DNA of 64,000 nt from an uncultured Spirochaetaceae bacterium. GTDB taxonomy: Bacteria; Spirochaetota; Spirochaetia; Treponematales; Treponemataceae. Both the position numbers and the translations under genes were made by a program. The stretch is from the NCBI GenBank assembly GCA_902778325.1, contig CACYWZ010000006.1, positions 16,624 through 80,623 on the forward strand, read 5' to 3'. Shown here piece by piece: positions 53,035 to 62,468 of the stretch; position 1 is the stretch's first letter; every line of letters begins with the position of its first letter. Below the pieces are notes generated by a model. That model had not been told where the DNA came from. It did no database searches and worked only from the letters and a program-made list of their open reading frames with translations.

Positions 53035-54780
53035 ATGTCAAAGCAAAAAGATGAGAATGGAAAAATGAATTTGAGGCGATTGTTCTTCGGCGCGCTTATG
53101 CCGCTGCTGTTGGTAACACTTGTTTCAGGTTTTGTTTTTCTTGCTGTGTTTAATTTTCAGACAAAACGATTTGTAATAAGCCAATCAGAAGGCGCAATCA
53201 CTGAACTAAGCGGAAAAATCACGGATTACATTGCGCCCGCTCTCATAAACATCAAGGATTTTGTTGTTCTCGCCCGATTCGAGCAAGAAGAGAACGTTCT
53301 CAACGAGCTTGTTCACGGATTTGCGGAAAACATCACATATTCGCTTTCATTTTATTTTTCGACGGCGAAATCCCGCTTTGAGCAAGGCGGATTTTACGTT
53401 GATTCTTCGGATTGGACTCCGCCTGAAGATTGGATTCCTCAAAAGCGCCCTTGGTTTATGCAAAGCAAAGACACTGACGAACTTTGCTATGAAAGCCCGT
53501 ACATCGACGATATGACGGGAGGCTTATGCGTGAGTCTTTCTCAAAGGGTTTTGGACGCTGACGGAGATTTTGCAGGAGTTGTTGCTGTTGACCTTTTGAT
53601 GAAAGATATGGCGGATATGATTTCGACGGTTTCGGTTTCGGAACACGGAAAAATCTACATGGTTCTTTCAGACGGAACATATTTGACGAACGAAAACGAG
53701 TCAAAGATTACGACAGCAAACTATTTTGACGATTCGCATTTATCCGCTTCGGAATATCTTGACGGGCAGAGGCACGCTTTTGTTTCAGACGGACGCTATT
53801 TTGCTTCGGGACGTATTGGAGAAACGCCTTGGTATCTTGTTGCTGAAGGTCCGATTACTGATTTTTCTGGCGCAACGATGCGAAATATCATTTTGTTTGT
53901 CCTCATTCTTTTTGTGTTCAGCATTTTTGCCTCAGTCGTCAATGTCTCGATGATAAAAGGTATGCGCGAGGGCGAGAAAGGCATCGGAGAGCGCATCTAC
54001 AACGAAACGCAAAATCTCGTGGTGTCTGCGAAGGAGAACGCACACACGGCGCAAGAGCAGAGCGCGGCAGTCAAAGAAATTGTTTCGACGATGGAAGATT
54101 GTACTTCGCTGAGCGAGGATATTTCAAAGAAAATCACCGACGTTTCGTCTCTGGCACTGAAAACAAATGGCGACATCGCAGAGGGCGTGGACTTAATCGC
54201 GGGAACTGTGTCGCAATTGCACAAAATCGCCGAAGCAAACAAGCTCACAATCGACGGAATAAAGGAACTCGGCGAGAAAATTTCGAACATTTGGGACATC
54301 GTTACACTCATCAACAGCGTTGCAGACCAAGCGAAGATTATCGCGTTCAATGCAGAACTCGAAGCGTCAAGCGCAGGCGCTGCCGGCAAAAACTTTCACA
54401 TCGTCGCAAGTGAAATCCGCCGTCTTGCTGACGGAATCATCGACGGAACAAAAGAGATTAAGGGCAAAATCGGCGAAATCGAAAAAAGCAGCGACTCTCT
54501 TATTCTGATGAGCGAAAACGGCACGGAGAAAATCGCAGGTGGCGTTGAAAGCGCAAAGTTGCTCGAAAACAAGTTTGCAAGTATGAAAAACGCAAGCGAA
54601 ATCACCACGGAAAGCGCTGAGAAAATCACCGAAATCATAAAGCAACAGACAATCGCAACGGAGCAAATCCTCATCACGCTAAAGCAAATCTCTTCTGGCG
54701 TTGAAAGCTTCACACAAGCGACGAACCAAATCTCAACGGCTTCACAAACGCTAAACGACATTGCAGAAGGATTGAGCTAA
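53035..54780 (+). CDS. divergent methyl-accepting-type chemoreceptor with Cache sensor
   Basis: 581 residues from the ATG at 53035 (GGGGAAAG upstream); a longer frame runs back into array H but has no site. TM1 ~15-38; Cache sensor with D-W-I-P-Q-K-R-P-W-F-M and A-G-V-V-A-V-D-L-L-M-K-D-M; TM2 ~284-307. No clear HAMP. The signalling tip is non-canonical: V-A-D-Q-A-K-I-I-A-F-N-A-E-L-E-A-S-S-A-G-A-A-G in place of the usual I-E-A-A-R-A-G-E. It lacks the FEEF tail of the two canonical receptors. It probably serves a different array or signalling class. Confidence 0.85.
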   Translation: MSKQKDENGKMNLRRLFFGALMPLLLVTLVSGFVFLAVFNFQTKRFVISQSEGAITELSGKITDYIAPALINIKDFVVLARFEQEENVLNELVHGFAENITYSLSFYFSTAKSRFEQGGFYVDSSDWTPPEDWIPQKRPWFMQSKDTDELCYESPYIDDMTGGLCVSLSQRVLDADGDFAGVVAVDLLMKDMADMISTVSVSEHGKIYMVLSDGTYLTNENESKITTANYFDDSHLSASEYLDGQRHAFVSDGRYFASGRIGETPWYLVAEGPITDFSGATMRNIILFVLILFVFSIFASVVNVSMIKGMREGEKGIGERIYNETQNLVVSAKENAHTAQEQSAAVKEIVSTMEDCTSLSEDISKKITDVSSLALKTNGDIAEGVDLIAGTVSQLHKIAEANKLTIDGIKELGEKISNIWDIVTLINSVADQAKIIAFNAELEASSAGAAGKNFHIVASEIRRLADGIIDGTKEIKGKIGEIEKSSDSLILMSENGTEKIAGGVESAKLLENKFASMKNASEITTESAEKITEIIKQQTIATEQILITLKQISSGVESFTQATNQISTASQTLNDIAEGLS

Positions 54781-54782
54781 AA

Positions 54783-56093
54783 ATGAGCCAAAAGCAAAAG
54801 ATTTTGAGTGAATTCAAAAAGTATGCGAAAAAAGGACGCGGAAAAGCGTTTTTGATATTCAAAGAGAACCAGCAACTCGATTTTTCAAAAGCTGTTTTGG
54901 ACTTGTGTTTGCACAATTACGCTTACGACCCGCAATGCGAGGGCGAGAGGAGCGAATATACACTGCAATTCTTCAGAGAGCTTAATCAAGAGCAAAAGAA
55001 CGCCGTGGTTTTGAGCATAACCGAGCTTTTAGAACGATATAAAATCAGCGATGACTGGGATTTCTTGCATTTTTTTATTACTGCGGCAAAGATTTCAAAA
55101 GAAGGCTTTTCAAAAGTCGGAGATATTTTGCTAAAACGCTTTGAAGAATGTGATGATTATGAGCTTTTGCACAGCTTTGCTAGTGAATCAATCATTGAGC
55201 TTTTGGGCTTTGAGGGACTTGCGAAAGTTGCGGAGCGGCGTGGCGAGATTTTTTTGCGCGACAAAGAAAGTTCAGAAGATAGATGATTATCTTTTTTACA
55301 GCGTTCACGGACTTGATGGCGAACAAGCGAAGAAAATGCTTACGGAGCGGGCAAAATCCAACGAGAAAATCAAGGCATTTTTGGCTCGAATTGAAGAAAC
55401 AACAAAACACCGTGAAGAATACCAAAAACACAGAGAAAGCAACAAAAGCGCGTTTGAGCAAGTAAAAGCGCTCGTCGAAAAAAACAAGATTGTTCCTCGA
55501 AAACTTAGAAAAGCGCTGAGCGATGACGAAGTAAAATACTTTGCAAAAAAGCTGCTCGAACAAAAAACGAAGAAAAACAGAATCGGCTATCTTAGCCTTT
55601 TTGCTCCGTTCTGGAGACTCATTTTCCCTGACGACCCGCGCAAATTGCTCCCCTTGTTTTCAGCTCGCAAAAACACTTGGTACAACGACCAGCTCGTCGA
55701 TGTGCTAACGCCGTTCTCTCTTCCCGAACTCCGCAAAATCGCGGAAAATGCCCTTAAAAGCGACGATTACGCGTTTTTCTATCTTGATTTGCTCAAAGAG
55801 AATTACCGCGAGGGCGATGGCGAGAAAATTGCGAAAAAACTTGCCAAACAGCCAAAACCTCACGATTTTCATCACGCAGGTATTACGGTCTTGGATATTT
55901 TTGAAGCGAACACCACACGAACACCACAGCGGATTGCCTTTTGCCGCTTTCGCTTATCGTGGAAGCAAGCGTGTGCGGTCAGTGCAGGTTGAACGCGGTG
56001 GAATTGCTCGAAAAAGCGGGTGTGCTTTCAGATGAATTGCGAGCGGAGCGGGAGTTTGACTCTTACAAACTGTCGCTGGCTTACGGCGAGTGA
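54783..56093 (+). pseudogene. helical (HEAT-like?) protein gene with two compensating frameshifts
   Basis: The frame starting at 54783 stops at 55286 after 167 residues. One frame over, coding continues from about 55258 to ~55925. A third switch returns to the first frame and ends at a natural stop at 56091-56093 (C-terminus A-Y-G-E). Cause 1: a T7 run at 55249-55255; six T would keep the frame. Cause 2: an 11-bp tandem duplication, CGAACACCACA at 55907-55917 and again at 55918-55928; removing one copy restores the frame. The intact product would be about 433 residues of charged helices; no family recognised. Part of the gene (55757-55917) is repeated at 63840-64000. Confidence 0.75.
55757..55917 (+). 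repeat. long direct repeat, left copy
   Basis: 161 bases identical to 63840-64000 except one mismatch (55818). It encodes the D-D-Y-A-F-F-Y-L-D-L-L-K-E-N segment and onwards of the helical gene. The right copy reaches the window edge, so the true length is unknown. Confidence 0.95.
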
Positions 56094-56147
56094 TTTTCTA
56101 TGTTGTCGGCGAACAATCTGCAACTATACGCGTTCATCTGTGTCTTT

Positions 56148-56290
56148 TATTTTTCAATTTTAAGTTTTTCGAGGTGCGTCTTTAGCTGCTCAACAAGCGG
56201 AATCTGCTCGGACTTGAACGCAAGATGGTCTGAAAGCCAATAAAGAAACTCCGAAATGTGTGGATGAATCAAAAAAGTAAAGCCCGCTCA
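56148..56290 (-). pseudogene. C-terminal remnant of a minus-strand gene
   Basis: On the minus strand an open stretch of about 45 codons reads G-F-T-F-L-I-H-P-H-I-S-E-F-L-Y-W-L-S, later S-E-Q-I-P-L-V-E-Q-L-K-T-H-L-E-K-L, and ends in a stop at about 56150. It looks protein-like (amphipathic helices) but has no start codon with a site and a stop just upstream, so it appears to be a truncated 3' end left at the edge of the inserted block. The rest of 56094-56404 shows nothing I can support. Confidence 0.35.
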
Positions 56291-56404
56291 AAAGCCACCA
56301 GAAAAATGACAAACATTTTTAGCCATGCAAATAATTAAATTATGGTGACGATAATCATTTTAGTACCTATAATTATTTTCAAAGAAAAAGGAGCATTTGA
56401 ATTT

Positions 56405-57409
56405 ATGTGGGAAAATGTTGAATCAATCAATTTCGTAAAAGTTGGTAAGCTTAGCGATGTAGAAGAAAGGCCTGGTTTATACAAAATCGTAAATAAGAAC
56501 GAACCTGATAAGATTTATATTGGAAATGCTTTTACAAGTTTAACTTCGGCTCTCAATCAAAATATTTTTAAATGTCCGGGTCGTAAAGAAACAAATGATT
56601 TGCTAAAAGAAATCAATAAATTAAAAAAAGAAAATAAAGACCCAGAAGATTTTTTTGATATTTACGTATGCTATCAGGAAGCTGGTAGTGAAAGATTTGA
56701 TTTGATTCTTGCAAAACGACTTCTTATTTCAGAATTGCAGCCATATTATAATTACAAGGGAAAACCAGAAGAACCAGCGCCGGAACCAGAGGTTATAAAT
56801 CTTTCAGATGACTATGTTGACGAATTAAAAAAGAAAATGGCTGATATAAAAGGCTTCCTCGAAAAGAATCATCCAAAAATGCCAGAGCTTTATGATTTAA
56901 TTGTTTTGGCTCTTATGTATCCAAATGCTTCATCAATCAGCAGTTTGGTCAGATCTATTGGTAGAGATTTTATGCAGAATGAAACCGAAACATTTGTCTT
57001 TAAGCAGGGTAAGCGTGCCCTTGGAACAGGCAAAAAATATGTTTCATGGATTATGGCAGATGGCAGTTCCCTAATTGGAATGGGAACAGATATGTTTGTA
57101 CGCAGAGTAAGAGATGTAATGAACAGTCGTTATGATATAGAACATGGCAATAAACCTGAAGCAGCAGAAGCCATGAAAGATTTAATTAAATCCTTAGAAA
57201 AGCTTCGTGAAAACTACTATAAGGACTCTAAATTCACTTACGATGAAAATGAATTAAAAATCCGCAGTGAAGATTTTTCAGTTCTGAATGATAAACCATG
57301 GGTAATTGAATTAGTATTCTCTAAAGACGAAAAACATCAGGGCCTAATTATTTCAAATGAACCAGGTAGGCAGCCTCTAAATAAACGCCCTGCAGTAATA
57401 ATAAAATAG
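56405..57409 (+). CDS. GIY-YIG-like N-terminal domain protein, unknown function
   Basis: 334 residues from the ATG at 56405 (AAGGAG 11 bases upstream). Residues ~23-46 read G-L-Y-K-I-V then K-I-Y-I-G-N-A, matching the GIY and YIG strands of GIY-YIG nucleases, with a closing E-L-Q-P-Y-Y-N near 106. The catalytic Arg and a convincing metal Glu are not seen, so it may be inactive. The C-terminal 200 residues are unrecognised. AT-rich, like the rest of this block. Followed by the TpLRR gene after 27 bases. Confidence 0.55.
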   Translation: MWENVESINFVKVGKLSDVEERPGLYKIVNKNEPDKIYIGNAFTSLTSALNQNIFKCPGRKETNDLLKEINKLKKENKDPEDFFDIYVCYQEAGSERFDLILAKRLLISELQPYYNYKGKPEEPAPEPEVINLSDDYVDELKKKMADIKGFLEKNHPKMPELYDLIVLALMYPNASSISSLVRSIGRDFMQNETETFVFKQGKRALGTGKKYVSWIMADGSSLIGMGTDMFVRRVRDVMNSRYDIEHGNKPEAAEAMKDLIKSLEKLRENYYKDSKFTYDENELKIRSEDFSVLNDKPWVIELVFSKDEKHQGLIISNEPGRQPLNKRPAVIIK

Positions 57410-57436
57410 TCGGAAAAGAATAGAAGGAGAAAAACT

Positions 57437-58660
57437 ATGCTTACAATTGAAAATGGTGTACTTATAAAATGTGATGAAAATGCAACTGAGGTTGTGATTC
57501 CAGATAGTGTTACAGAAATTGGAGAATGGGCTTTCTCTTATTGTTCTCTTACATCCATTATTATCCCGGATAGTGTTAAAAAAATTGGGAAGAATGCTTT
57601 TGCATATAGTTATTTACTCGCAACAGTTGTTATTTCAGAAGGTACAACCGAAATAGGTGACTATGCATTTATTGGATGTGAATCCCTAACATCAATTAAT
57701 ATTCCTAAGGGGATTAGAGAAATAGGTGTTGCAACATTTGCAGAATGTACAGCACTCGCATCTATTGAAATTCCAAATGGAGTGACTACAATAAGGAATC
57801 AGGCATTTAGTCACTGTACAGCTTTAAAATCCGTTATTATTCCAGAAAGTGTTACTGAAATAGAGGGCAGTGCATTTTCCGATTGTGACTCACTAGCAAC
57901 GGTGAAGATTTCGGATAAAGTAAATAAAATAGGACAGTTTGCATTCTATGGTTGTAAAGCCTTAAAATCTGTTACTATTCCAGATGGAGTTTCTGAAATA
58001 GAAGAACATGTATTCTGTGGTTGCGAATCTCTTGTATCTGCTAATATTCCAAAGCAAGTTACTAAAATACCCGATTCCCTATTCTCGCTTTGTACAGCAC
58101 TTACATCTTTTGGTATCCCAGAAAACATCACGACAATAGGTGCTTATGCATTTAAAGGTTGTAAATCTCTGACGTCTATTATTATTCCTGAAAGTGTTAG
58201 TGAAATAGAAGAAAATGCGTTCTGTGATTGCGAATCGCTTAAATCCGTTGAAATTCCAAATAGCGTTACCAAAATAGGGGAGTATTCATTTTCGAATTGT
58301 AAATCACTTACAACTATAAGGCTACCAGATAATATTAAAGTAATAGACTTTAATACATTTTCTGATTGTAATTCCCTAACATCTATATTAATACCAAATG
58401 GACTTACTGCAATACAAACTGATGCATTTAAGAACTGTAAATCGCTTAAATCTATATCCATTCCAAAAACTGCTAAGTTAATAGCAGACGATGCTTTTGT
58501 GAATTGTACTTCACTACAAACAATTGAGTTTGAAGGGACAGAAGAGCAATGGACAGAAATATTTTACACATCTGATGAATATGATTATGATAAGGAAGAC
58601 CTTTCAAATCTTGAGTATAAAATTCATTTTAAGAATGAAAAGAATGTTTATTCAAAATAG
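57437..58660 (+). CDS. BspA/TpLRR-type leucine-rich repeat protein (LRR_5)
   Basis: 407 residues made almost wholly of ~15-16 repeats of 23 residues of the form S-L-x-S-I-x-I-P-x-S-V-T-x-I-G-x-x-A-F-x-x-C, the TpLRR/BspA pattern first described in Treponema and Bacteroides. There is no signal peptide, although BspA-type proteins are usually surface adhesins; here the protein may be cytoplasmic or exported another way. AAGGAG precedes the ATG. The repeats could also recombine to vary length. Confidence 0.92.
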   Translation: MLTIENGVLIKCDENATEVVIPDSVTEIGEWAFSYCSLTSIIIPDSVKKIGKNAFAYSYLLATVVISEGTTEIGDYAFIGCESLTSINIPKGIREIGVATFAECTALASIEIPNGVTTIRNQAFSHCTALKSVIIPESVTEIEGSAFSDCDSLATVKISDKVNKIGQFAFYGCKALKSVTIPDGVSEIEEHVFCGCESLVSANIPKQVTKIPDSLFSLCTALTSFGIPENITTIGAYAFKGCKSLTSIIIPESVSEIEENAFCDCESLKSVEIPNSVTKIGEYSFSNCKSLTTIRLPDNIKVIDFNTFSDCNSLTSILIPNGLTAIQTDAFKNCKSLKSISIPKTAKLIADDAFVNCTSLQTIEFEGTEEQWTEIFYTSDEYDYDKEDLSNLEYKIHFKNEKNVYSK

Positions 58661-58682
58661 AATATAATTAATTGTATAAACT

Positions 58683-59609
58683 ATGAAAAAACACTTTCTT
58701 CTTCCAACAATCATCTCACTGCTGTTCTGCACTAACTTATTTGCAGAACAGCTAGTGCTTGAACGAAAAGTTACGAACCATGTTCAGCGTTACTATGACA
58801 AGATCTGGTTCGACGAGGCCGGTACTGTGCGCATTTTTGTGAATGAGTTTACGAGTGGCAGCGGGAAAGAAAAGTTTGGCTGGGCTTATGCTATTGAATC
58901 AAAATTGCTTAATGGAGCTGATGGTTCTGCTGGAACTTCGGTAAAGAACTTTAACGATGAAGCTGATTGCCCTTTGATGTACTACATTGCGAATGGGCGC
59001 TTTTATATAGGCTATGTGTGGGCTAATGGTTATACCACAGAAGTAACCAAAACGCATGTATTCTATGACTTTCCTGAAGAGGATGGGTATGGACTTTACT
59101 TTATGTTTACCTATGCCTCGGCGGTTAATTATTTACTGACATACGGGAACGGGCTCACCTTTATGGAAAAATGGGATCAGGAGGGGCATTCCAAGTATAT
59201 AACCAGTGATTCTGAACTGCTTTATGACTTGTCATTTTATACCGGAAACTTTCCGGGCTACAAAAAATATTCTGAGTTCCGACTTAAAAAGGGTGACAAA
59301 AACAATGACCAAGCTTTCAGAACAGTGAAAATCCGCCTGGTAAAAGACGCAAAAACTAGCGACAGCAAAGTTGCAGGGAATCAGATTTCTGAGAATTTAA
59401 AAGCTCATGGTCTTTGGAAAGCTAAGTCTTGTATGACACCAGGGGACGGAACAATGCTTGGAGCTTACGGACCAAATGAAGGTGTAATTACCTGTTGGTA
59501 TGAGCCTTTCTATAAAGCAGGTTCTATGAGTGGCGGTTTAGGTAATAAGTCAAACAAGAACCTGCTGATAGACTATAAAAAGCTTAGCCCATATTCACTG
59601 AAGCAGTAA
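58683..59609 (+). CDS. secreted protein of unknown function, 308 residues
   Basis: A clear signal peptide (M-K-K-H-F-L-L-P-T then hydrophobic, cleavage after N-L-F-A near 21). The mature part is rich in Tyr, Trp and Gly and looks beta-structured; no motif recognised. No ribosome binding site is visible. The 3' end overlaps the convergent rhomboid gene by 15 bp. Confidence 0.6.
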   Translation: MKKHFLLPTIISLLFCTNLFAEQLVLERKVTNHVQRYYDKIWFDEAGTVRIFVNEFTSGSGKEKFGWAYAIESKLLNGADGSAGTSVKNFNDEADCPLMYYIANGRFYIGYVWANGYTTEVTKTHVFYDFPEEDGYGLYFMFTYASAVNYLLTYGNGLTFMEKWDQEGHSKYITSDSELLYDLSFYTGNFPGYKKYSEFRLKKGDKNNDQAFRTVKIRLVKDAKTSDSKVAGNQISENLKAHGLWKAKSCMTPGDGTMLGAYGPNEGVITCWYEPFYKAGSMSGGLGNKSNKNLLIDYKKLSPYSLKQ

Positions 59610-60125
59610 GCCTGCTGCTGTTCCAAAAACGAAGCCTGAAATGTGATTCAGTTTGTCGTTTTTAGTTCCTGTATCAGAAATGCAGGCTACTATGAAGAAA
59701 AAGATTAACAGTATGTATCCCCATTTATGATGACCATAAACGCAGAACATTGCAAGCATCATATAGGCACAGCCTGAAAAACCAACTCCGCAGATTTTTC
59801 TTGGAATGTAAGATAAGCCTGTATAAAGTGAAAAAATAGCGAGCAGGATAAAAATAGTTTTGCAGCCGTATTTGATCTGACAGATTATGCTTGGTGCAAA
59901 CATTACCAAAAGATTGCCTAGCAGATGGCCCCAGTTAGCATGTACAAAAACTGTTAGTCCAAGATTGCCGGGACAAAAATCTTTTTTTGCACTAAGATAA
60001 AAATAGGTAAAGCCTGGTGCAAGGTAAGTAAGAATTGTTCCTAGTATTGAGCCAAATACTGAAACGGTCATTACAGGATACTTCCGTAAAAAATCTAAAA
60101 CTATGCTACCCATTCTGCCATCCAT
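59595..60125 (-). CDS. rhomboid-family intramembrane serine protease
   Basis: 176 residues, six hydrophobic helices. H-A-N-W-G-H-L-L-G-N near 62-71, the catalytic serine S117 in G-F-S-G, and catalytic histidine H161 in N-H-I-S-G-F. These are the rhomboid landmarks (H-x-x-x-N, G-x-S-G, H). It would cleave transmembrane substrates in the membrane. It overlaps the upstream sigma factor gene by 25 bp, so the two are co-expressed; an ATG at 60113 is a possible alternative start. Confidence 0.88.
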   Translation of the reverse strand: MDGRMGSIVLDFLRKYPVMTVSVFGSILGTILTYLAPGFTYFYLSAKKDFCPGNLGLTVFVHANWGHLLGNLLVMFAPSIICQIKYGCKTIFILLAIFSLYTGLSYIPRKICGVGFSGCAYMMLAMFCVYGHHKWGYILLIFFFIVACISDTGTKNDKLNHISGFVFGTAAGLLLQ

Positions 60126-60757
60126 TTTGCCATAAAACGTTCTGCTGCTTGTGATTTATGCCAGGCCCATTGTTTTGTTTTGCCAAAGAGCTTTCCAATT
60201 TCTGTGAGGTTTTTCTTTGAATAGCCGCAAAAACCGTTATACATCAAAAAGACAGTTCTTTCGATTGCTGGAATCTTTTTGACATTTTCGTAAAAACTTT
60301 CTTTAAAGCAGGCATAGATAGCTTTGTCTTCTGGAGACTGAGAGTTTGAATCTGGAAGAGATGCAAGATAATTTTCAAGTTCATCTGTGCAGGTAACTTC
60401 TGAATAATTGTATTCCTTTTCTTTTTCTTTCTTTTCGTAGTAACATTTAAACTCTGCTCGAATCCACCAGGTAGCGCAGGTAATAACTCTAGTGTTCAGG
60501 TTGGGATTAAAGTTATTAATACCATTGATTAATCCACTTATTGCGATGGAAACCTGGTCGTCGTAATCAAGGTCTTCGTACTTGTACTTTGCAGCCTCCT
60601 TGATTGCGTATCTGAGGTTTGAGCGAATCAAAGTATCACGAGCATTTGATTCTCCGTTAAGCATACTAACTGCTAGTTCGTGTTCTGCTTCTTGGTTAAT
60701 AGGCTCCAAAGAAGCTGCATAAAAAGGTGAGGTAGTGTTAAGTGATTTTAAAGGCAT
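60101..60757 (-). CDS. sigma-70 family RNA polymerase sigma factor (regions 2-4)
   Basis: 218 residues. Region 2 is recognisable (N-L-R-Y-A-I-K-E-A-A-K-Y then L-D-Y-D-D-Q-V-S-I-A-I-S-G-L, and the -10 helix A-T-W-W-I-R-A), and the C-terminal half ends with a helix-turn-helix-like L-T-E-I-G-K-L-F-G-K-T-K-Q-W-A-W. It is a short, non-housekeeping sigma factor without region 1. It could direct transcription of the block it lies in. AAAGGGA precedes the ATG. It overlaps the rhomboid gene. Confidence 0.85.
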   Translation of the reverse strand: MPLKSLNTTSPFYAASLEPINQEAEHELAVSMLNGESNARDTLIRSNLRYAIKEAAKYKYEDLDYDDQVSIAISGLINGINNFNPNLNTRVITCATWWIRAEFKCYYEKKEKEKEYNYSEVTCTDELENYLASLPDSNSQSPEDKAIYACFKESFYENVKKIPAIERTVFLMYNGFCGYSKKNLTEIGKLFGKTKQWAWHKSQAAERFMAKWMAEWVA

Positions 60758-60895
60758 TGATTATTCCCTTTAGCTATTGTTTGTTTATTAAACCCTGCCA
60801 GCAAGTAGGTTTCTAAATCGGCAGTGTTGTGTACTACTTATACCAAAAGACCGCAAAAAGTTTCCTAAAATATTTTATTTTTTTGCTTATTTTTG

Positions 60896-61087
60896 TTATT
60901 TTCCAAATTTCTTACTAAAATAATCTAATACAAAATGGATTGCTTCTTCTCTTGAAGCAAAGCTTTTTGTAAAACCTGCGCCAATTGGCTTTATTTTTCC
61001 GATTGAAGCCTTCCAGCCATCATCAGTTTTTTTCACATGCGCCATTAAATCAGCTCTGCTGTATTTCCAATCTTCTGCTTCAGTCAT
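60896..61087 (-). CDS. small unknown protein, 63 residues
   Basis: 63 residues from the ATG at 61087 (AGGAAA upstream). Basic/acidic, with D-W-K-Y-S-R-A-D-L near the start and F-A-S-R-E-E-A-I-H-F-V-L-D-Y-F at the end; no known family. It is divergent from the sigma-like gene at 61175. Confidence 0.5.
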   Translation of the reverse strand: MTEAEDWKYSRADLMAHVKKTDDGWKASIGKIKPIGAGFTKSFASREEAIHFVLDYFSKKFGK

Positions 61088-61158
61088 TATTATTTTCCTG
61101 TAAATTGATTTTATATTAAGAAATATAGGCATGTTTTTATAAATGTAACAAAAAAATG

Positions 61159-61167
61159 TGATATAAT
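61159..61167 (+). promoter_or_regulatory. extended -10 promoter directly before the sigma-like gene
   Basis: TGATATAAT (extended -10, TGnTATAAT). The -10 box ends 7 bases before the ATG at 61175, so the transcript should begin at or next to the start codon. No -35 box is recognisable, as is usual for extended -10 promoters. Confidence 0.5.
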
Positions 61168-61174
61168 TTTAAAT

Positions 61175-61852
61175 ATGGCAGAAAAATTATATTCTGAAGA
61201 TTACGAAAAGTTATTATTCTACAAACAAAATCTTTCATCAGAAAATTTTGCCGAAATAAAAAAGGAAACTATAAATTTCTTTTTCGAAAAATATAAAGAA
61301 AGTATAAATAAGCTGTATGTTACATTGCGCAAAATTCTTTCTGAAGGTGCCACTTTTGAAGGTAAAATGGATTATGAAGAAACATCAGCCTTCTCTGTAA
61401 TAATTCCACCAATAGAAGAGTTTTATAAAGAAATGAAAGAAAAGTATATTCCGCAGGCTCTTAACAGCTTTAATCCGGAACGTATTACAGATAAAAAGAG
61501 TTACCATTTTATCACATACTTATCTAAGTATTATTTTCAACATGCAAAAAGAGATTTGGCTAAAAATTGGAGAAAGAATATGTCGAATCCTGTCAGCATA
61601 TACAATCGGGATTCGTTTGAAGAAAAAATTCAGAATGAAGAAGAAGCTGCAAGAATAAGAAAAAAGTATTCTGAATTGCAAAAGGAACTTAATATTGTTG
61701 AGCTTCAAATTCTTGGTTTTCTTGTTGAAGGAAAAAAACAAAAAGAAATGATTTTGATTAATGAAGAAACTGGCAATCCTTACACAAAAGGCTATATCAG
61801 CAAGCTTGTAAAAAAGATTCGTGCAAGAATGTCAGAACTGCTGGAATCATAA
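61175..61852 (+). CDS. sigma-factor-like protein with C-terminal helix-turn-helix
   Basis: 225 residues, soluble and charged. Residues ~165-225 look like a region-4-type helix-turn-helix (L-N-I-V-E-L-Q-I-L-G-F-L-V-E-G, then Y-I-S-K-L-V-K-K-I-R-A-R-M). Region 2 is less clear: ~90-140 has helices (Y-H-F-I-T-Y-L-S-K-Y-Y-F-Q-H-A-K-R-D-L-A) comparable to the core-binding helix. It may be a divergent sigma factor or a DNA-binding regulator. No ribosome binding site; see the extended -10 element at 61159. Confidence 0.55.
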   Translation: MAEKLYSEDYEKLLFYKQNLSSENFAEIKKETINFFFEKYKESINKLYVTLRKILSEGATFEGKMDYEETSAFSVIIPPIEEFYKEMKEKYIPQALNSFNPERITDKKSYHFITYLSKYYFQHAKRDLAKNWRKNMSNPVSIYNRDSFEEKIQNEEEAARIRKKYSELQKELNIVELQILGFLVEGKKQKEMILINEETGNPYTKGYISKLVKKIRARMSELLES

Positions 61853-61973
61853 TAAAAAACTAAGATTCTCGTTTACGAATCCTAAAATCGCCCTATATTT
61901 AATTTTGTGATGACTATTTATCTTTTATGTCGAAATCTTGAAATGCTTGTGGATTGGAAGCGGGGAGTAAAAT

Positions 61974-62438
61974 ATGCTAGAAACCAACGAAAAATACATG
62001 AGCCAGGAAAAGCTTGACAGTATACTGTCAGAAACACATGATTATACCCCATCACAGAAAGAGCTTGATACAAAAGTTCTGTATGATGACTACTATGTTT
62101 ACCTTATAGGTAGCTTGCTTATGACTATTCTAATGGCTTCTACAGGTCAGAAGATAGATAAAAAGTATGGGCACGAAAAGCCTATGTCCTTCAAGATGTC
62201 ATTTATTGCCGAAGCTCGTGAGGATGTTAATAAAATTAATTCTATCAAAGGTCGTCCTGTAAAGAAAAATCCGAACCTTCGTGACCTTAACATGGCTGAT
62301 TATAATGCAGACATAGATTCAATTCACCACAAATTGAAATTATTAAAAAGAACAGGTGGTTGTGCAGATTTTATGAAACCTTTTTTTAAGGAATTTGTGG
62401 AGCTTTATAAGAGCCTGCCCAAACCGATTTTACTGTAG
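61974..62438 (+). CDS. unknown protein, 154 residues
   Basis: GGGGAG lies 6 bases upstream of the ATG. Mostly helical with one possible hydrophobic segment near 45-55 (Y-L-I-G-S-L-L-M-T-I-L-M); no recognised family. The downstream gene starts 31 bases on, on the same strand. Confidence 0.5.
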   Translation: MLETNEKYMSQEKLDSILSETHDYTPSQKELDTKVLYDDYYVYLIGSLLMTILMASTGQKIDKKYGHEKPMSFKMSFIAEAREDVNKINSIKGRPVKKNPNLRDLNMADYNADIDSIHHKLKLLKRTGGCADFMKPFFKEFVELYKSLPKPILL

Positions 62439-62468
62439 CCTGTTTTACTGCAAAAGCAGAGGAAGAAG

